Below are positions 7,873 to 15,340 of a stretch of DNA of 64,000 nt, piece after piece (positions within the stretch are counted from its first letter, which is position 1; every line of letters starts with the position of its first letter). The stretch covers positions 2,728,001 through 2,792,000 of the forward strand of contig NZ_SMFZ01000002.1 in NCBI RefSeq assembly GCF_004339565.1, in the 5' to 3' direction. The translations under genes were made by a program, and so were the position numbers. The notes below the pieces were generated by a model. The model worked only from the letters and a program-made list of their open reading frames with translations. It had not been told where the DNA came from and searched no databases. This DNA is from Pseudonocardia endophytica. Its GTDB lineage: Bacteria; Actinomycetota; Actinomycetes; Mycobacteriales; Pseudonocardiaceae.

Positions 7873-8247
7873 ATGTCCTCGATCCCGCGCCGCGTGCTCG
7901 CCGTGCTGCTCGTCGCGTCGGCGGTGCTGCACGTGCTGAACGCGGTCCGCGGGTGGCCGTCGGTCACGGCCGTGATCCTCGCGGTGCTCGCGCTGGCGGC
8001 GATCGTGGTCGCGTTCGTCGTGCCGGTCCGCACGAAGCAGGCCGATCTGCTGGCGGCGATCGTCGTCGGCGCTCTCGGCGTGCTCGCGTTCCTGGTCCCG
8101 ACGGTCATCGCGCTCGGCGGCGGGACCGCGCCCGGCACGGTGCTGGACCTCCGGTCGGTCGGGGGCTTCCTGGTGGACACGGTCGTCGTCCGGCTGGCCG
8201 CGATCACGTTGCGCCGCGAGGCGAAGGCGACCACCGACAGTCGCTGA
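7873..8247 (+). CDS. Small four-helix membrane protein, function unknown
   Basis: A 124-residue integral membrane protein with about four hydrophobic segments (RRVLAVLLVASAVLHVLNAV; VTAVILAVLALAAIVVAFVV; LLAAIVVGALGVLAFLVPTVIAL; a weaker segment near VDTVVVRLAAIT) and a basic tail. I do not recognise a named family. The ATG at 7873 begins where the hydrophobic N-terminus begins. It is divergent from the merR gene with 69 bp between the starts, so the MerR operator could also influence it, although the operator geometry faces the other way. Confidence 0.7.
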   Translation: MSSIPRRVLAVLLVASAVLHVLNAVRGWPSVTAVILAVLALAAIVVAFVVPVRTKQADLLAAIVVGALGVLAFLVPTVIALGGGTAPGTVLDLRSVGGFLVDTVVVRLAAITLRREAKATTDSR

Positions 8248-8291
8248 CCCCGAGCGGGCCGGTCCGCGATCCCGCGCGTCCGGGACGGCTG

Positions 8292-8642
8292 TCAGTCCTC
8301 GGGGGCCTGGCGCGTACCGGGTGGCGTGGCCCGGCGGCCGTACCAGGCCAGCAGGCCCGGCATCACGAGGAGCACCGTGAGGATCACGCCGACCATCAGC
8401 CACTCCGTCGGCACCAGCACGGCCGCCACCGCGGCGACGGCGAGGATCTGCAGCATCCGCTCGGTCGCAGGGCTCGCCGTCGGGGCCGGCTCGCGGAGCC
8501 GGGCGGTGAAGGCCGGGTCGGAACCGTTCTCGTAGCCGGCGATCTCGTCGAGCACGCGCCGGTCGCGCTCGCTGAGCTCACCCGCGCTCGTCGGCTCGTC
8601 GCGGCGGTCGTCGGGTTCCGGGGCGGCGTAGGCGGCGCTCAT
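8292..8642 (-). CDS. DUF3040 domain membrane protein
   Basis: A 116-residue protein. The soluble N-terminal part (LSERDRRVLDEIAGYENGSDPAFTARL) is the DUF3040 motif common in actinobacteria: a short amphipathic helix followed by two transmembrane helices (ILAVAAVAAVLVPTEW and LMVGVILTVLLVMPGLLAW). The ATG at 8642 has a GGGAG ribosome-binding site 6 bases upstream. Role unknown; members are often linked to cell-envelope genes. A second DUF3040 gene lies at 21585-21914. Confidence 0.85.
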   Translation of the reverse strand: MSAAYAAPEPDDRRDEPTSAGELSERDRRVLDEIAGYENGSDPAFTARLREPAPTASPATERMLQILAVAAVAAVLVPTEWLMVGVILTVLLVMPGLLAWYGRRATPPGTRQAPED

Positions 8643-8704
8643 CGGCGTCTCCCTGGGTGGGTCGGCTCGTCCCACCAGGATGCTCCCCGAACCCGGCAAT
8701 CCTC

Positions 8705-8742
8705 TGAAAACGGACTGAGGGTTTGCTGTGAACCTCAGGTCC
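8705..8742 (-). terminator. Intrinsic-terminator-like hairpin after the LLM gene
   Basis: On the minus strand the stop codon of the LLM monooxygenase lies in the left arm of an imperfect hairpin, GGACCTGAGGTT paired with ACCCTCAGTCC across a short A-rich loop, directly followed by GTTTTC. Stem plus T-tract fits a Rho-independent terminator, uncommon in such GC-rich DNA. Confidence 0.55.
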
Positions 8743-9937
8743 CGGACATCCGCTTCCAGGCGGCGGCCGCGCCGGACTCGTACTCCTTCGTCGCGTGCTC
8801 GACGGCCGCGACCGCGTTGCCGGCGAGCATGCCGACGTTGTTCTTCGCGAAGTCCAGCGTGCCGACCCGGTTCTGGTTGCGGTAGCTGCGGAAGTACGGG
8901 ATGACCTCGGAGGCGAACAGCTCGAAGTTGCGCAGCGTCGCCTGGTGGTCGGCCAGGTCGTGGATCAGGATCAGGAACGTCCCGAAGCCACCGGTCTGCT
9001 CCTGGAGCGTCTCGATCCGGGCGATCGCCTCCTCCGGGCCGCCGAACGTGCCCTTCCCGAAGATCGTCATGCCCTCGTCGCGCCAGTGGTCGATCGTCGC
9101 CTTCGAGGACCGCGTCCAGGCCAGGTCGTCCTCCGGCGCGGCCCACACCTGGGCGTACTCGGCGGCGTACGGGATGCGACGGGCGACGATCCGGTCCAGC
9201 TCGTCGCGGTCGTCGGCCAGGAACATCGGCTCCAGCACGCGCCAGCGGTCCCGTCGTGCCTCGTGTCCGTGCGCGGCGGCGACCTTCTCGTAGGCGGCCC
9301 AGTTGCTCGGCAGCGTGTCGAATCCCTGGGCGGTGCCGGCGGCCAGCGACAGCAGCGACAGGCCGAGCGTCCCGCACAGCTGGGACCCGGACGGCGACGC
9401 GATCGACGCGGCCGCGACCTCCATCTCGCCCGGCCCGCGGTAGGGGAGCAGGTGAAGGCGCGCGTCCTGCAGGCTGAACCAGTCGGTCTCGGCGGTGACG
9501 GTCTCGCCGCGCAGCAGCGGCATGATCACCTCGAGCGCCTCGCGCTGGCGCCGGCGCTGCACGGTGGTGTCGATGCCCATCATGTGCGCGTCCAGCGGGA
9601 GCTTCCCTGGGCCGGTCCCGAAGATCACCCGGCCACGGGTCATGTTGTCCAGCTGCACCATCCGGCTCGCCGAGACGAACGGGTGGTGGTAGCTCAGCGA
9701 CATCACGCCGGTGCCGAGCCGCATGTGCTTCGTGTGCTCGGCGACCGAGGCGAGGAACAGGTCCGGCGCGGAGATCGTCTCGGAGCCGTTCGAGTGGTGC
9801 TCGCCGATCCACACCTCGTCGAAGCCCATGTCGTCGATCTCGGAGATCACCTTCAGGTCCTGGCGCAGCTGCAGGGCCGGGTCCGCGTGGTGCGGGTGGT
9901 GCGGGGCGAAGAACACTCCGAAGTTCAGGTACGACAC
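8735..9937 (-). CDS. LLM-class flavin-dependent monooxygenase (limonene-monooxygenase-like)
   Basis: A 400-residue bacterial-luciferase-like enzyme. The N-terminus (YLNFGVFFAPHHPHHADP), GFDEVWIGEHHSNG, and LGTGVMSLSYHHPFVSASRM are signatures of the subgroup that includes limonene 1,2-monooxygenase and related FMNH2-dependent oxygenases. A flavin reductase partner is not encoded next to it. The GTG at 9937 is preceded by GGAGA at good spacing. The C-terminal region (NFELFASEVIPYFR) is standard for the subgroup. Substrate uncertain; cyclic or terpene-like compounds are possible. A hairpin terminator overlaps its stop codon and a perfect palindrome lies 107 bp upstream. Confidence 0.85.
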   Translation of the reverse strand: MSYLNFGVFFAPHHPHHADPALQLRQDLKVISEIDDMGFDEVWIGEHHSNGSETISAPDLFLASVAEHTKHMRLGTGVMSLSYHHPFVSASRMVQLDNMTRGRVIFGTGPGKLPLDAHMMGIDTTVQRRRQREALEVIMPLLRGETVTAETDWFSLQDARLHLLPYRGPGEMEVAAASIASPSGSQLCGTLGLSLLSLAAGTAQGFDTLPSNWAAYEKVAAAHGHEARRDRWRVLEPMFLADDRDELDRIVARRIPYAAEYAQVWAAPEDDLAWTRSSKATIDHWRDEGMTIFGKGTFGGPEEAIARIETLQEQTGGFGTFLILIHDLADHQATLRNFELFASEVIPYFRSYRNQNRVGTLDFAKNNVGMLAGNAVAAVEHATKEYESGAAAAWKRMSGT

Positions 9938-10043
9938 TGCACGTCTCCTCGTCGACCTCGATGTCCGCGACTGCGCGTGGCCACCGAGTGTGACGCGGAT
10001 CGCATCGGGCGCACCATGTCCGCACGACCAAACGCGACGACCG

Positions 10044-10067
10044 GGAGTTGGCCCGCGGGCCAACTCC
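10044..10067. repeat. Perfect 24-bp palindrome
   Basis: The arm GGAGTTGGCCCG is immediately followed by its exact reverse complement, with no spacer. It lies just downstream of the SDR stop codon (10073) and 107 bp upstream of the LLM start, both on the minus strand. Either an operator for the LLM gene or a hairpin between the two transcripts; no T-tract follows, so a classical terminator is unlikely. Confidence 0.65.
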
Positions 10068-10072
10068 GATGC

Positions 10073-10915
10073 TCAGGGCAGATGCGGGGCGACGAGCTCG
10101 AGGCTGCGGGTCCGCAGGGTGGCGCGGGCGCCGGCGTCGTAGGCCTGCGCCTTCGCGCGGGCCGGCTGCATCCGGTCGAAGAACTCGCCGGTCACGGTGT
10201 CCAGCTCGGGATCGAGCGCGGCCCGGGTCACCGACTCGACGCCGGTCTCCAGCGAGTCGACGGAGCTCGACCGCTCCCCGAGGACGATCTTCGTCGGCAT
10301 GTACGTGCCGGGGTGCAGGCTGGCCACGGTCAGCTCGGCGGCCGGCACCCGGCCCGCCATCTCGAAGCCGCCCATGATCTGGGCGAGCTTGCTCTGCGCG
10401 TAGGCCCTCGTCCCGGAGTAACCGTGCTCGAGCATCAGGTCGTCGAAGTCGAGGTGTTGTTGGCCCAGCGATGCGACGTGCACGACGCGCGAGGGCACAC
10501 CCGGCTGCGCGCACGCGCGCAGGTGGTCGGCGAGCAGCTCGGTGAGCAGGAACCCGGACAGGTAGTTCACCGCGAAACGCAGCTCGTGACCGTCGGCGCT
10601 GGTCCGCCGTTCCCGGCCGTACGGCACGCCGGGGCCGATCCCGGCGTTGTTCACCAGCACGTCGACGTGCATGTCCCGCAGCTCGGCGCCGAGCCGTGCG
10701 ACCTGCGCGAGGTCGTCCAGGTTCGCGACGACCGTGCGCGGCCGCTCGACGCCCGGAGAGCGGGCGATGTCGTCGGCCACGGTCGCGACCCGGCCCTCGT
10801 ACCGCCCGTGCAGGACCAGCCGCAGCCCGTCGGAGGCGAGGCGGCGGGCCAGCGCGCGGCCCAGGCCGTCGGTCGCGCCGGTGACGACGATCGTCGGCGG
10901 TCCGGGGTCGGTCAT
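10073..10915 (-). CDS. Short-chain dehydrogenase/reductase (SDR)
   Basis: A 280-residue classical-type SDR. The Rossmann motif TGATDGLG is at residues 12-19, NNAGIGPG follows at about 100, the catalytic serine lies in VVHVASLGQQ and the YxxxK pair in AYAQSKLAQ. It belongs to the group annotated as oxidoreductase/retinol-dehydrogenase-like; substrate unknown. The ATG at 10915 overlaps the stop of the PPK2 gene (ATGA), so it is translationally coupled to a polyphosphate kinase, an odd pairing with no obvious functional link. Confidence 0.9.
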   Translation of the reverse strand: MTDPGPPTIVVTGATDGLGRALARRLASDGLRLVLHGRYEGRVATVADDIARSPGVERPRTVVANLDDLAQVARLGAELRDMHVDVLVNNAGIGPGVPYGRERRTSADGHELRFAVNYLSGFLLTELLADHLRACAQPGVPSRVVHVASLGQQHLDFDDLMLEHGYSGTRAYAQSKLAQIMGGFEMAGRVPAAELTVASLHPGTYMPTKIVLGERSSSVDSLETGVESVTRAALDPELDTVTGEFFDRMQPARAKAQAYDAGARATLRTRSLELVAPHLP

Positions 10916-11901
10916 GAGAGACGCTCGCTGTTCTCGTACACACGGTCGGGTGTCCCGACGACGAGCGGGTCCGGTTCGCCGACGGCGTCCGGGTCCTTCG
11001 CCGGGTAGTCCAGGCCGGAGAGCACCCAGCTCAGCGCCGCGACCCGGCCGCGCCGCTTGTCGTTGCTGCGCACCACCGACCACGGTGCGGACGGGATGTC
11101 GGTGGCGGCGAACATCGCCTCCTTGGCCCGCGTGTAGTCGTCCCAGCGCTCCAGCGCGGCGAGGTCGACCGGGCTCAGCTTCCACTGGCGCAGCGGGTCC
11201 AGCACGCGGATCAGGAACCGGGTCCGCTGCTCGGAGCGGGACACCGAGAACCACAGCTTGACGACGTGGATGCCGTCCTCGACGAGCGACTGCTCCAGCC
11301 GGGGCGCCTGGCGCAGGAACTCGCGGTACTCGTCGTCGGAGCAGAACCCCATCACGGGTTCGACGACGGCGCGGTTGTACCAGGACCGGTCGAACAGCAC
11401 GATCTCCCCGGCCGCGGGCAGCTGGGAGAAGTAGCGCTGGAAGTACCACTGCCCCTGCTCGCGCGGGGACGGTTTCTCCAGCGCCACCACCCGGGCGCCG
11501 CGCGGGTTGAGGTGCTCGGTGAACCGCTTGATCGTGCCGCCCTTGCCTGCGGCGTCGCGGCCCTCGAACAGGACCGCGACCCGCTGGCCGGTGTCCTTGA
11601 CCCACGACTGCATCTTGAGCAGCTCGATCTGCAGCTCACGCTTGCGCGTGTAGTAGAGGTCGCGCTCGATCCGCTCGTCGTAGGGGTAGTCCTCGCGCCA
11701 CGTGCCGACCTCGGTGCCGTCCCTGCGGATCAGGACCTGCTCGTCGTCGTCGATCTCGCGGACGGTGTAACCCTCGAGGTCGTCGAGCAGGTCGGCGGAC
11801 CGCAGCGCGTTCCGCAGCTCGCGGCGCGTCCGTTCGGAGTGTCCCGCGCCGCCCGGTGCGCTGCGGAACGCGTCGACGACGCGGTCCAGGGAAGACGTCA
11901 T
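10912..11901 (-). CDS. ppk2: Polyphosphate kinase 2
   Basis: A 329-residue PPK2-family kinase that transfers phosphate between polyphosphate and nucleoside diphosphates (or monophosphates in some subclasses). The Walker A motif GRDAAGKGGTIKR is at residues 114-126, the Walker B/lid motif FDRSWYNR begins at residue 170, and KLWFSVSRSEQRTRF follows. The length is normal for a single-domain PPK2 with an N-terminal extension. It lies 52 bp after the P-type ATPase gene on the same strand and overlaps the SDR gene. Energy supply or phosphate-reserve function; subclass (ADP versus GDP) cannot be told by eye. Confidence 0.93.
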   Translation of the reverse strand: MTSSLDRVVDAFRSAPGGAGHSERTRRELRNALRSADLLDDLEGYTVREIDDDEQVLIRRDGTEVGTWREDYPYDERIERDLYYTRKRELQIELLKMQSWVKDTGQRVAVLFEGRDAAGKGGTIKRFTEHLNPRGARVVALEKPSPREQGQWYFQRYFSQLPAAGEIVLFDRSWYNRAVVEPVMGFCSDDEYREFLRQAPRLEQSLVEDGIHVVKLWFSVSRSEQRTRFLIRVLDPLRQWKLSPVDLAALERWDDYTRAKEAMFAATDIPSAPWSVVRSNDKRRGRVAALSWVLSGLDYPAKDPDAVGEPDPLVVGTPDRVYENSERLS

Positions 11902-11953
11902 CGGTCCATCCCAGCGAACCGGGGCGCCGGGTGTCCAGGAACCGCGCCGGGCG

Positions 11954-14458
11954 TCACCGCTTTCCGGGGAGCTGGTCGTACCCGATCACCCGGTCCAGCA
12001 CCCGGAACCGCAGCACCACGCTCACCGCGACGAACCACAGCCCGAGTGCGGGCAGCACGATCACGAAGACCGGGCGCGCGGGCCCGGTCAGCCCGAAGTA
12101 GTCCGACAGCACCGGCGTGAACAGCACGGCGGCGAACGCGACGACCAGGCCCGCGACGAGCCACGCGGGCCGCCTGTCCGGCACCGGGTCCCGCCACGCG
12201 GCGAAGATCCGCGCCGGGGGCCGGAGCAACAGGATCAGTCCGAACGACGCCAGGCAGACGAACGTCGACAGGCCCGTCTGCGCGCCGATCGTCGCGGACG
12301 CCTCGACGAAGTCCGCGTCGGTGGCCGTCAGGCCGGTGTAGCGCTGGAACTGCTCGACCGCCTCGGCCGGTGTGCGGCCGCTGGAGAACCCCTTGCTGAT
12401 GCTCACGTACAGCGCGGCGTACACGGCGCTGCCGAACGCGCCGGTGATCAGGGCCGTGGGAACGACGAACCGGGCCAGGTTGCCGAGCAGGTTCGGATCG
12501 GGCGGTTCCGGGCGGGCCCACATGGTCAGGAAGAACGTCGGTACGCCGACCGTGAGCAGCGTCAGACCGACCTGCGTGGGGGAGTAGGGGAAGCCCAGCC
12601 CGAGCATCGTGACGGTCAGGATCACCAGGCCCTGGGTCGCGACCCGGGCCAGGAACACGTACATCGACACGGCGAGCCCGTCGATGATCCGGCGCCCCTC
12701 GGCCTGCGCCGGCAGCAGCGCCGCGAACGAGTCGTCGACGAGCACGATGTCGGCGACGTCCTGGGTCACGGCGCTGCCGCTGCGCATCGCGACCCCGACG
12801 TGGGCGCCCTTCAGCGCGCGGGCGTCGTTCACGCCGTCGCCGATCATCGCGACGTAGTCCCCGCGGCGGCGCAGCGACGCGACGATCCGTTCCTTCTGCT
12901 CCGGGGCCACCCGGCCGAACACGGTCGTGCGCGCGACGAGCCGGTCGAGCGCGTCGTCGTCGAGCGCGTCGAGGTCGGGCCCGGCGACCGGGTCCCCGGC
13001 GTCCAGCCCGGCCTGGGTGGCCAGCGCCGCGACCGTGCGCGGGTCGTCGCCGGAGAGCACCTTCAGCGCGACCCCGTTCTCCCGGAAGCGCGCGATGCTG
13101 TCCACGACGTCGTCGCGCAGCTCGTCGGCGAGGACGACCAGTGCCACCGGCTCGAGCGACGGCAGCGACGGACGGTCGTTCCGGTCGCGGAGCGGGCCAT
13201 CGGCGCGGGCCAGCACCAGCACCCGCAGGCCGAGCGCGGTCCGGGAGGCGACGGCGTCGGCGAGGTCGGTCGCCATGTGCGGGGCGAGCGCGTCCGGTGC
13301 TCCGAGCACCCACGCGCCGTCCACCGTCACGAGCCCCGACCAGCGCAGCGACGACGAGAACGGGATCTCGTCGCGCGGCTCCACGGCGTCCCCCGGCAGC
13401 GCCGCCGCGAGCGCCGTCGTCGTCAGGTTCGGCGTGGTCACCGACCGCGCGAAGCGGCCGAGGGTCCTCTCGGCATCCGTCCCGCCCAGCGGCTCGACCT
13501 CCTTGAGGGTCAGCCGTCCGGTGGTGAGCGTCCCGGTCTTGTCCGTGCACACGACGTCGACGTGGGTGACCGACTCGACGGCGTTGACCTGCTGGACGAG
13601 CGCGCCGCGCCCGGCGATCCGGGCGGCACCGCGGGTGTAGGCGACGGCGATCAGGAAGAACAGCCCGTACGGCACCAGCCCGGAGAGCACGGCCGTGGTC
13701 TGCACGACCCGCAGCAGCGTGAACCCCTCCAGCGCGGCCTGCGCCAGGATCGCGCCGCTCATCAGCAGGACCAGCACCATCGTCAGGCGGACGACGAAGT
13801 CGATCCGCCGCTGCAGCGGGGTCTTGTCCGTGGTCACCCGCCGGGCCTCGAGCGTGAGCCGTCCCGCGTGGCTCGCGGCGCCGACGTCGCGGGCCAGCTG
13901 GTGCCCGTCGCCGGCCACGCAGAGGCTGCCGGAGCGCAGGTCGTCGCCCTGCGCTTTGGCGACCGGGTCGGACTCGCCGGTGAGCAGCGACTCGTCGGTC
14001 TCCACGCGTCCGCCGTCCAGCAGCGGCCCGTCGACGACGATCTGGTCGCCCGCCCGGACGCGCAGCACGTCGCCGCGGACCACCTGGTCGGCCGCCAGCT
14101 CGGTCTCCACGCCGTCGCGCAGGACGGTGACCGACTTCTGGTCCAGCAGCTGCAGCCCGTCGAGCTTGCGCTTGGCGCCGATCTCCTGGACGGCGCCGAT
14201 CACGGCGTTGACCAGGCCGAGCCCCACGCTGACGAACGCATCGTTGTAGCGGCCCAGCGCGAGCAGCGTCGCGCCGATCACGAACAGGATCGTGTTGTAG
14301 AAGCTGAAGACGTTGGTCCGCAGGATCGTCGCGTACGTGCGGGACGATCCGCTGACCGCCGTGTTCCCCTCGCCGGCACGCAGCCGCGCGGCGGCCTCCT
14401 GCGTGCTCAGGCCGGAGGCCGCCGCGTCGTCGACGTCCGGCGCCGCGCTGGTCTCCAT
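11954..14458 (-). CDS. Cation-translocating P-type ATPase (CtpE/Exp7-like)
   Basis: An 834-residue P-type ATPase. The actuator TGES motif is at residues 160-163, the phosphorylated Asp306 lies in CTDKTGT, and GDGVND is at 540-545. The layout (no N-terminal heavy-metal domain, about ten helices, four of them after the catalytic domain) resembles the CtpE/Exp7 group, linked to calcium handling. The M4 segment reads SGLVPYGLF: a tyrosine (264) takes the place of the glutamate of the common PEGL ion-site motif. The ATG at 14458 has GAGGAG 8 bases upstream; an ATG 13 codons earlier lacks one. Likely co-transcribed with ppk2 and the SDR gene. Confidence 0.88.
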   Translation of the reverse strand: METSAAPDVDDAAASGLSTQEAAARLRAGEGNTAVSGSSRTYATILRTNVFSFYNTILFVIGATLLALGRYNDAFVSVGLGLVNAVIGAVQEIGAKRKLDGLQLLDQKSVTVLRDGVETELAADQVVRGDVLRVRAGDQIVVDGPLLDGGRVETDESLLTGESDPVAKAQGDDLRSGSLCVAGDGHQLARDVGAASHAGRLTLEARRVTTDKTPLQRRIDFVVRLTMVLVLLMSGAILAQAALEGFTLLRVVQTTAVLSGLVPYGLFFLIAVAYTRGAARIAGRGALVQQVNAVESVTHVDVVCTDKTGTLTTGRLTLKEVEPLGGTDAERTLGRFARSVTTPNLTTTALAAALPGDAVEPRDEIPFSSSLRWSGLVTVDGAWVLGAPDALAPHMATDLADAVASRTALGLRVLVLARADGPLRDRNDRPSLPSLEPVALVVLADELRDDVVDSIARFRENGVALKVLSGDDPRTVAALATQAGLDAGDPVAGPDLDALDDDALDRLVARTTVFGRVAPEQKERIVASLRRRGDYVAMIGDGVNDARALKGAHVGVAMRSGSAVTQDVADIVLVDDSFAALLPAQAEGRRIIDGLAVSMYVFLARVATQGLVILTVTMLGLGFPYSPTQVGLTLLTVGVPTFFLTMWARPEPPDPNLLGNLARFVVPTALITGAFGSAVYAALYVSISKGFSSGRTPAEAVEQFQRYTGLTATDADFVEASATIGAQTGLSTFVCLASFGLILLLRPPARIFAAWRDPVPDRRPAWLVAGLVVAFAAVLFTPVLSDYFGLTGPARPVFVIVLPALGLWFVAVSVVLRFRVLDRVIGYDQLPGKR

Positions 14459-14574
14459 CCGGTCGTTCTCCTCGCGATCGGGTCGTTCCGGCGGCATGAT
14501 CGCAGGTCCGTGGCCCGCCCCGCCGGGAGCGTCCGGTCAGCGCGGGTGATCGCCGCCGCGTCGTCGAGCCGTGC

Positions 14575-14889
14575 TCAGTCCTGCTCCGGGGGGACGAGTC
14601 GATCGGGGCCGGGGCCGGGCCTGCCGTCCTCCTGACCGACACCGGGTGGACCGTGCCCGTGGTGGCCGGGCCCTCCCCAACCCGGACCGGGTCCGGGGCC
14701 GCCCGGCCCGCCAGAGCCGACGGCGGCGAGCGTGATCCCGGTGGCGGCGCCCGCGATGCCGAGTGCGGCGACGAGGCCGGCCAGCACCAGCAGCGAGCGG
14801 CGGCCGCGGAGCCGGAACCGGCGGCGCCGTCGGGGCGTGGGCTCCGGCGTCGCGGCCTGACCGGCGGTGGGCTCCTCCGGGGCGGTCAC
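14575..14889 (-). CDS. Single-pass membrane protein with Gly/Pro/His-rich tail
   Basis: A 104-residue protein: a Thr/Pro N-terminus, a strongly basic patch (RRRRRFRLRGRR), one transmembrane helix (LLVLAGLVAALGIAGAATGITLAAV) and a low-complexity tail rich in Gly, Pro and His. I do not recognise the family. The basic patch before the helix predicts a cytoplasmic N-terminus and an extracytoplasmic tail. The GTG start at 14889 overlaps the DUF1707 stop (GTGA), so it is the last gene of the regulator/kinase operon. It may be a small envelope protein under that system. Confidence 0.65.
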   Translation of the reverse strand: MTAPEEPTAGQAATPEPTPRRRRRFRLRGRRSLLVLAGLVAALGIAGAATGITLAAVGSGGPGGPGPGPGWGGPGHHGHGPPGVGQEDGRPGPGPDRLVPPEQD

Positions 14890-15320
14890 GCTCCCACCAC
14901 CAGCGCGCCGAGCACGGCACAGAACACGAACCACGCCACCGCCACCCACGCGAGCCGGACGGCGGTGCGGCACTGCGCGGCGGTCGGCCGGGCCGCGTCC
15001 GGGCCCCGCACCAGCAGGTGCGCCCGCCAGACCAGTGCCTCCCGGATCCAGGACCAGGTCGGGACGCCGGTCACCGGCCCGCCGCCGGGCAGGTCGGCGA
15101 CCAGCGGGGCGAGCTCGTCGCGGTACCGGGTGGCGTACGCCGTGGTCGTGCGGGACTCGGCCTCGTCGAGATCGAGACGGCCCTCGCCGACGGCGGCGTG
15201 CAGCCTGCGCACGACGTCCTCGCGTTCGGCGTCCGAGGCACGCATGCGGACGTTCCGCGACGCGGGGGCGACGGCCGGGTGCGTGGTGGGCGGGGCGGGC
15301 TCGGAGATCGTGGTCGACAT
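14886..15320 (-). CDS. DUF1707 (SHOCT-like) membrane protein
   Basis: A 144-residue protein with the DUF1707 motif at residues 24-78 (RMRASDAEREDVVRRLHAAVGEGRLDLDEAESRT), a short helical domain common near actinobacterial membrane proteins and signalling systems, and a C-terminal transmembrane helix (LAWVAVAWFVFCAVLGALVVGA). The ATG at 15320 follows CGGGAG at good spacing. It starts 20 bp after the histidine kinase stop and is coupled to the next small gene, so it belongs to the same operon. Confidence 0.88.
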   Translation of the reverse strand: MSTTISEPAPPTTHPAVAPASRNVRMRASDAEREDVVRRLHAAVGEGRLDLDEAESRTTTAYATRYRDELAPLVADLPGGGPVTGVPTWSWIREALVWRAHLLVRGPDAARPTAAQCRTAVRLAWVAVAWFVFCAVLGALVVGA

Positions 15321-15340
15321 CGGACTCCCGTGGTGGTCGT

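Noticed and set aside
8292..10943. Very long minus-strand frame through DUF3040, LLM and SDR genes
   Set aside because: Only its last 117 codons are a real protein. The rest is Arg/Pro/Gly-rich out-of-frame translation, an effect of high GC.
12800..14635. 611-codon plus-strand frame opposite the P-type ATPase
   Set aside because: Composition is Arg/Gly/His-rich with no motifs, and the opposite strand carries a complete ATPase.
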